Of a stretch of 64,000 nt of DNA, positions 60,667 through 64,000 are shown in pieces (within the stretch, counting starts at the first letter, position 1; each line of letters begins with the position of its first letter). Where the stretch lies: positions 310,001-374,000 of the forward strand of contig JAJDEB010000036.1 of assembly GCA_029260015.1 (NCBI GenBank), given 5' to 3'. Origin of the DNA: Phycisphaerae bacterium. GTDB lineage: Bacteria > Planctomycetota > Phycisphaerae > UBA1845. A model generated the notes under the pieces. The model searched no databases and was not told the origin of the DNA. It was given only the letters and a program-made list of their open reading frames with translations. The position numbers were made by a program, and so were the translations under genes.

Positions 60667-61503
60667 TCATTCCAAGGGCGTCGGCGGCCCGATAAACACG
60701 GTTTCACCGATTAAGGGCCAGCGCCCTCCACGCACTTCGGCTACGCACGACTCGGGGTCTACGGACACGACTTCTAAAACCGACGTATATTTGTATTCGC
60801 CTTCAAATCTGGCCCACATCTTTAAGCCAATGCGGACGCCATCATCAAAACCCCTGTCGAGATTCAAAACATATTTGTCCTGCTTCAAGACAGTTGCCTC
60901 AAAAGGCACATCAATCAGATACTCTGCGAATTCCTTGGGCAACTTTGGTTTGTCGTTGGCTGATTTCTCCCAATCGCCTTCGCGAAGGAAGAAGGGCCAA
61001 CCAACCTGGCCTGATCGCGGTTCGTCACCTGCGTTTACACGATTACAGAACTCAATGATTTTGTCCTCATCGACTAGGTAAACCCTGTTATCCCATTCGA
61101 TCGGTGCCAATCGGCGCGTTGTCCACTCAACCGCTTTCAATCGGCGATCATGCAGCTTGGCAATCAACGAGGGATAACGCCCGTCCGATTCTAGGACAAT
61201 CACACCGGACTCCATCCTATACTCTCCGAAGCATTTCTGATGATATGTACAAGTTCCGGAAGAAAACTCAAAAGTGTCATCACCCTTGAGTTCGAGGGTG
61301 GACCCTCCATACCCGTGATTGTTTAAGAATTTCGCGTGGAGGGCAGAAGGTACCACTGCCGGCCAGTTGATTTTGGCCGGCAGTGGTTTCTTGGTTGATT
61401 TGTTTTCTTGCGCGCATCCGGCGGCGGCGAGAATGATTAACATTGTTGCAACGCAACCGACTGTAAGAGTTGCACCCAAGTTGTATGCATTTCGCATCAT
61501 CAC
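60667..61503 (-). CDS. lipoprotein, unknown function, 278 aa
   Basis: Three adjacent Met codons (61503, 61500, 61497) follow AAGGTG. The signal peptide LTVGCVATMLIILAAAGC has Cys at 30. An N-terminal beta-sandwich is suggested by GSTLELKGDDTFEFSSGTCT and MESGVIVLESDGRYPSL. A second domain after 150 ends with VVSVDPESCVAEVRGGRWPL, a beta-barrel-like repeat that may bind ligands. I recognise no family. It lies between two secreted-protein genes and shares its strand with both. Confidence 0.72.
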   Translation of the reverse strand: MMMRNAYNLGATLTVGCVATMLIILAAAGCAQENKSTKKPLPAKINWPAVVPSALHAKFLNNHGYGGSTLELKGDDTFEFSSGTCTYHQKCFGEYRMESGVIVLESDGRYPSLIAKLHDRRLKAVEWTTRRLAPIEWDNRVYLVDEDKIIEFCNRVNAGDEPRSGQVGWPFFLREGDWEKSANDKPKLPKEFAEYLIDVPFEATVLKQDKYVLNLDRGFDDGVRIGLKMWARFEGEYKYTSVLEVVSVDPESCVAEVRGGRWPLIGETVFIGPPTPLE

Positions 61504-61554
61504 CTTAGCGTACCCTCGCCAAACGGCAAAGTCACGTAGCGATACTAATAACGC

Positions 61555-64000
61555 CTACTCACACGGCGATACGATCTCATCTGTAAACGCCGACTGGAAC
61601 TGCCTGAAATCATCCAGGTCGACATCGCCGTCGGTATCCACGTCGGCAATGCTAAAGTCACCGGGGTCGCATCCGCCCGGAGGCGTCAGTTCGCCCGGAC
61701 CACCGAGGCAGTCATGCACGATCGCAAAGTCTGACAGATCGACATCGCCGTCATTGTCGAAGTCGAACGGGCCGTTGCAGGCGGCTGAGTCTTGTCCGGG
61801 GTTCGGAACCGTCGGACAATTGTCAACCGAATCGCAAACGCCATCACCGTCGCAATCTTCGAGCGTACCGATGCAGATGCCGTTTGAACAGGTATCATCG
61901 GTCGTACAGTCATCGCCATCATCGCACGGCAGATCGGGCCGATCGTCAACTACCTTCAGATCATCCCAGTACTTGCTGCCGTCGAGCATGCTCCAAACAC
62001 CGACTGTGCCGATCGTGCGATTCAGCCCACCAGAATCCGACGCGTCGATTTGGAAGCCAGCCGGTTCGGGTTGGCCATCGACCCAAACGTTGGCACGGAT
62101 GCGCACCTGCGGCTGCTCGGCATCGACGACAATGCGGAAGCGATACCAAGTGTTCACGACAGGATCGACGCCCGAGTCGAGATCGCCCGTCAACCCATTG
62201 GCGGCTGGCGGTGACAATTGGAACGTGCGAGCCGCCGGTGCAAAGTTCGCCCGACGCAAACGATGGTAGTCGTATGCCGGTGTCGGTGAATCTGCGAAAC
62301 CGGACAGGAACGTTACGCCGATGCCGCCGTTGTCATCCGTCAGACGCAAGCGACCGGAATAAATCATGCTCGTAAAGTTCTCGGCGTCGGTGCCAACATA
62401 GTGCGAATGGATGTTGATGTCGGTCGAGTCCGTTCCGAGTACCAGATCGCTGCCGACCTGCTTGACGTCGAAGAGTGAGTCACTTTCAATCGTTGCGCTG
62501 TTGGACGCAGTATCGTACCAATCGGTCGGATCTTGCCCGACGCTGAAGCTATTGAATTCTTCATCGACCAAGTCTAAATCGCACAGCACTGCACAAGTAT
62601 CCGTGTCTTCGTTGCAGACAGCTGCTCCAATGCCACATGGTGGAGTGCCAGCCGTGCAAATTCCGCCGACACAATCTTCAACGCCGTTGCAGAACAAACC
62701 GTCGTCGCACTCTGCCGCAACACCACAAGTGTTGGCGAATTCTTCAAGCTTCAGCGCGGTCATCGCGTAACCTTTGGTATTGCTCGCACCGCCGCCGAGG
62801 CCATCATCCCATTCTGATTTGATCGCAAAACTGCCGTCAGAAGCAACGACATTGGTCCAACGGGCGACATAACCATTGACCGTGTTGTGGCCAATGCTAA
62901 ACGACACCGAGTCCGTCGAGTTCACCACCACACCGGCAGAGCTATCGTTCGCAAACGAGTCCGCTCCTTCAATGGTAACCCTCGCATAGCGAGCATCCTC
63001 ATACGCCGGATTGTCGCGGTTGGCGGAAACGGTGATCGTGTACCGCCTAGTCGAATCCAGGTTATCGAGCGTGATGATGTTATCCCAAGAGGGATCATCG
63101 ATTTCGATCGTATTCTGCATGTCAACAATGACAGCACCATCCGGTCCGAATGTGTCACCGGCATCGGTTCCGCCATTGGCTTGTCCGCCGTTGGTTTCGT
63201 GGTTGTCATCCAATCCGCCTACGAACGACCCGCTGATCGTGACGGATGTTGGTATGCCTGAATCGTAATCGACGAGGACGCCATTTAGCGTGTTGTAATC
63301 GTGTTCGGTGACATTCGTGTCGTTCAAGTCGCCAGCGGCGGGATTCATGTCGTTGTATGCGGTGAACAACGGACCGGCTTCGCAGAATCCGGTGCCGAGG
63401 TTGCAGACATCACCGGAGGTGCAGTTGTCAACGTTCATACAGCCGTCGATCGGGTCGCAGGAATCGTCCGTACACGCAACCCCATCATCGCAATCGAGCG
63501 GTGTACCAGCTTCGCAAATGTTTGCGTTGCAAGTTTCGTCACCGTCGCACGCGTCATTATTGTCGCAATCGGCATTGGAGAGGCAATCGACACAGAGACC
63601 GTCCGCCGGATTACAAACCTGTGCGCCGCAGTCCACCGGAGTACCGGCACAACTGCCACCCGAACATGTATCTGATTCCGTGCAGAGATCACCGTCATCG
63701 CACGCGTCGGTGTTGTTGCTGTATTCACAGAAGCCAGACGTGTTGCAAAGATCGTCCGTGCAATCGTTGCCGTCATTGCAATCTGCCGACGTGTCGCAAC
63801 CGGCGACATAAACAACGGCCAGTTTGGGTCGTTCTGACGGCGTCGCGACGTATTCGCTTGAGCGAACTTGAACACCACCACCAGTTCCAACGCCAGTCTG
63901 GGAAATGAAGAACCAACCGAAATTGCTCGCCGGGCTGTCTGACCAGCCTTGCAAACTTGCAGTGACATCCGCCGTTTGCGTACCGACCGGTCCGACGGCT
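61555..64000 (-). CDS. very large secreted Cys-rich protein with dockerin-like end (5' part outside window)
   Basis: At least 815 codons are visible; the frame is open through the right edge, so no start here is real. From the N-terminal side there is the end of a CBM96/DNRLRE-like domain (SNFGWFFISQTGVGTGGGVQ, SSEY, RPKLAVVYV). About six CDDGxxCTxDxC-type repeats follow, then a ~200-residue beta-domain (TVTISGSFVGGLDDN-type), more Cys repeats, and a concanavalin-like domain (LVDEEFNSFSVGQDPTDWYD...WYRFRIVVDAEQPQVRIR). The end is a TSP3-like CDGDGVCDSVDNCP and two EF-hand-like turns, FDNDGDVDLSDFAIV and VDTDGDVDLDDFRQF. A surface adhesin or matrix protein is inferred. Confidence 0.9.
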   Translation of the reverse strand, partial: AVGPVGTQTADVTASLQGWSDSPASNFGWFFISQTGVGTGGGVQVRSSEYVATPSERPKLAVVYVAGCDTSADCNDGNDCTDDLCNTSGFCEYSNNTDACDDGDLCTESDTCSGGSCAGTPVDCGAQVCNPADGLCVDCLSNADCDNNDACDGDETCNANICEAGTPLDCDDGVACTDDSCDPIDGCMNVDNCTSGDVCNLGTGFCEAGPLFTAYNDMNPAAGDLNDTNVTEHDYNTLNGVLVDYDSGIPTSVTISGSFVGGLDDNHETNGGQANGGTDAGDTFGPDGAVIVDMQNTIEIDDPSWDNIITLDNLDSTRRYTITVSANRDNPAYEDARYARVTIEGADSFANDSSAGVVVNSTDSVSFSIGHNTVNGYVARWTNVVASDGSFAIKSEWDDGLGGGASNTKGYAMTALKLEEFANTCGVAAECDDGLFCNGVEDCVGGICTAGTPPCGIGAAVCNEDTDTCAVLCDLDLVDEEFNSFSVGQDPTDWYDTASNSATIESDSLFDVKQVGSDLVLGTDSTDINIHSHYVGTDAENFTSMIYSGRLRLTDDNGGIGVTFLSGFADSPTPAYDYHRLRRANFAPAARTFQLSPPAANGLTGDLDSGVDPVVNTWYRFRIVVDAEQPQVRIRANVWVDGQPEPAGFQIDASDSGGLNRTIGTVGVWSMLDGSKYWDDLKVVDDRPDLPCDDGDDCTTDDTCSNGICIGTLEDCDGDGVCDSVDNCPTVPNPGQDSAACNGPFDFDNDGDVDLSDFAIVHDCLGGPGELTPPGGCDPGDFSIADVDTDGDVDLDDFRQFQSAFTDEIVSPCE

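Overview
This window looks like a chromosomal segment of a Gram-negative bacterium, most likely a planctomycete (Planctomycetota), perhaps of the Phycisphaerae or a related lineage. The evidence is lipid A genes (lpxD, lpxI) together with secreted proteins ending in Ca-binding dockerin-like repeats (GDVDLxDF type), long Cys-rich 'CDDGxxCTxDxC' proteins, membrane proteins carrying a CxxCGYxLxGL...CPECG zinc ribbon, and several enlarged or fused housekeeping enzymes. I infer the taxon from these traits; there is no rRNA gene in the window. By eye the bulk is about 55-57% GC, with poorer islands around 34.7-36.6 kb and 52.1-53.8 kb.

Layout: 0-6 kb, minus strand: a TsaC/Sua5-LMW phosphatase fusion (cut by the window edge), ribD, lspA, a histone H1-like/DksA-like protein, a lipoprotein and tRNA-Leu(GAG). 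6-16.3 kb: an anchored protein, a GT4 glycosyltransferase, alaS, a pair of complementary M16 peptidases and a phosphomannomutase with an N-terminal Cys cluster. 16.6-25.3 kb: a TolC-like protein, thiG-thiS, a polyamine cluster (pdaD-speY-speB) and an rph-lipoprotein-rdgB operon with 4-nt overlaps. 25.5-34.7 kb: dUTPase, several lipoproteins and Cys-rich secreted proteins, a lone SecD-head lipoprotein, a HEAT-repeat protein and a cupin. 34.8-36.6 kb: a low-GC, promoter-led, translationally coupled trio (dual-OB-like protein plus two DUF488 proteins), the best candidate for a poorly described system. 36.6-44.8 kb: recJ, a thioredoxin/MsrA-like fusion, a DUF819 protein, a MscS channel with a cyclic-nucleotide domain, lpxI and lpxD. 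44.9-51.2 kb: lipoproteins, an AGCS symporter and family 4 uracil-DNA glycosylase. 51.2-64 kb: a hydrolase, a secreted lectin-like protein, NhaC, purQ-purL, a metzincin lipoprotein and the 3' part of a very large Cys-rich secreted protein.

Two families of small palindromic repeats lie directly behind genes. One is built of arms that begin GTAGGGT and continue into a variable palindrome (18.5, 26.0, 50.3, 51.2, 53.9 kb). The other is a doublet of ATTCCCGC-type palindromes (13.2 and 42.7 kb). In four genes the repeat appears to supply the TAG stop codon. Metabolically the window covers riboflavin, thiamine, purine and polyamine synthesis, nucleotide-pool cleaning (RdgB, dUTPase), DNA repair (RecJ, Udg) and envelope assembly (LspA, LpxD, LpxI).
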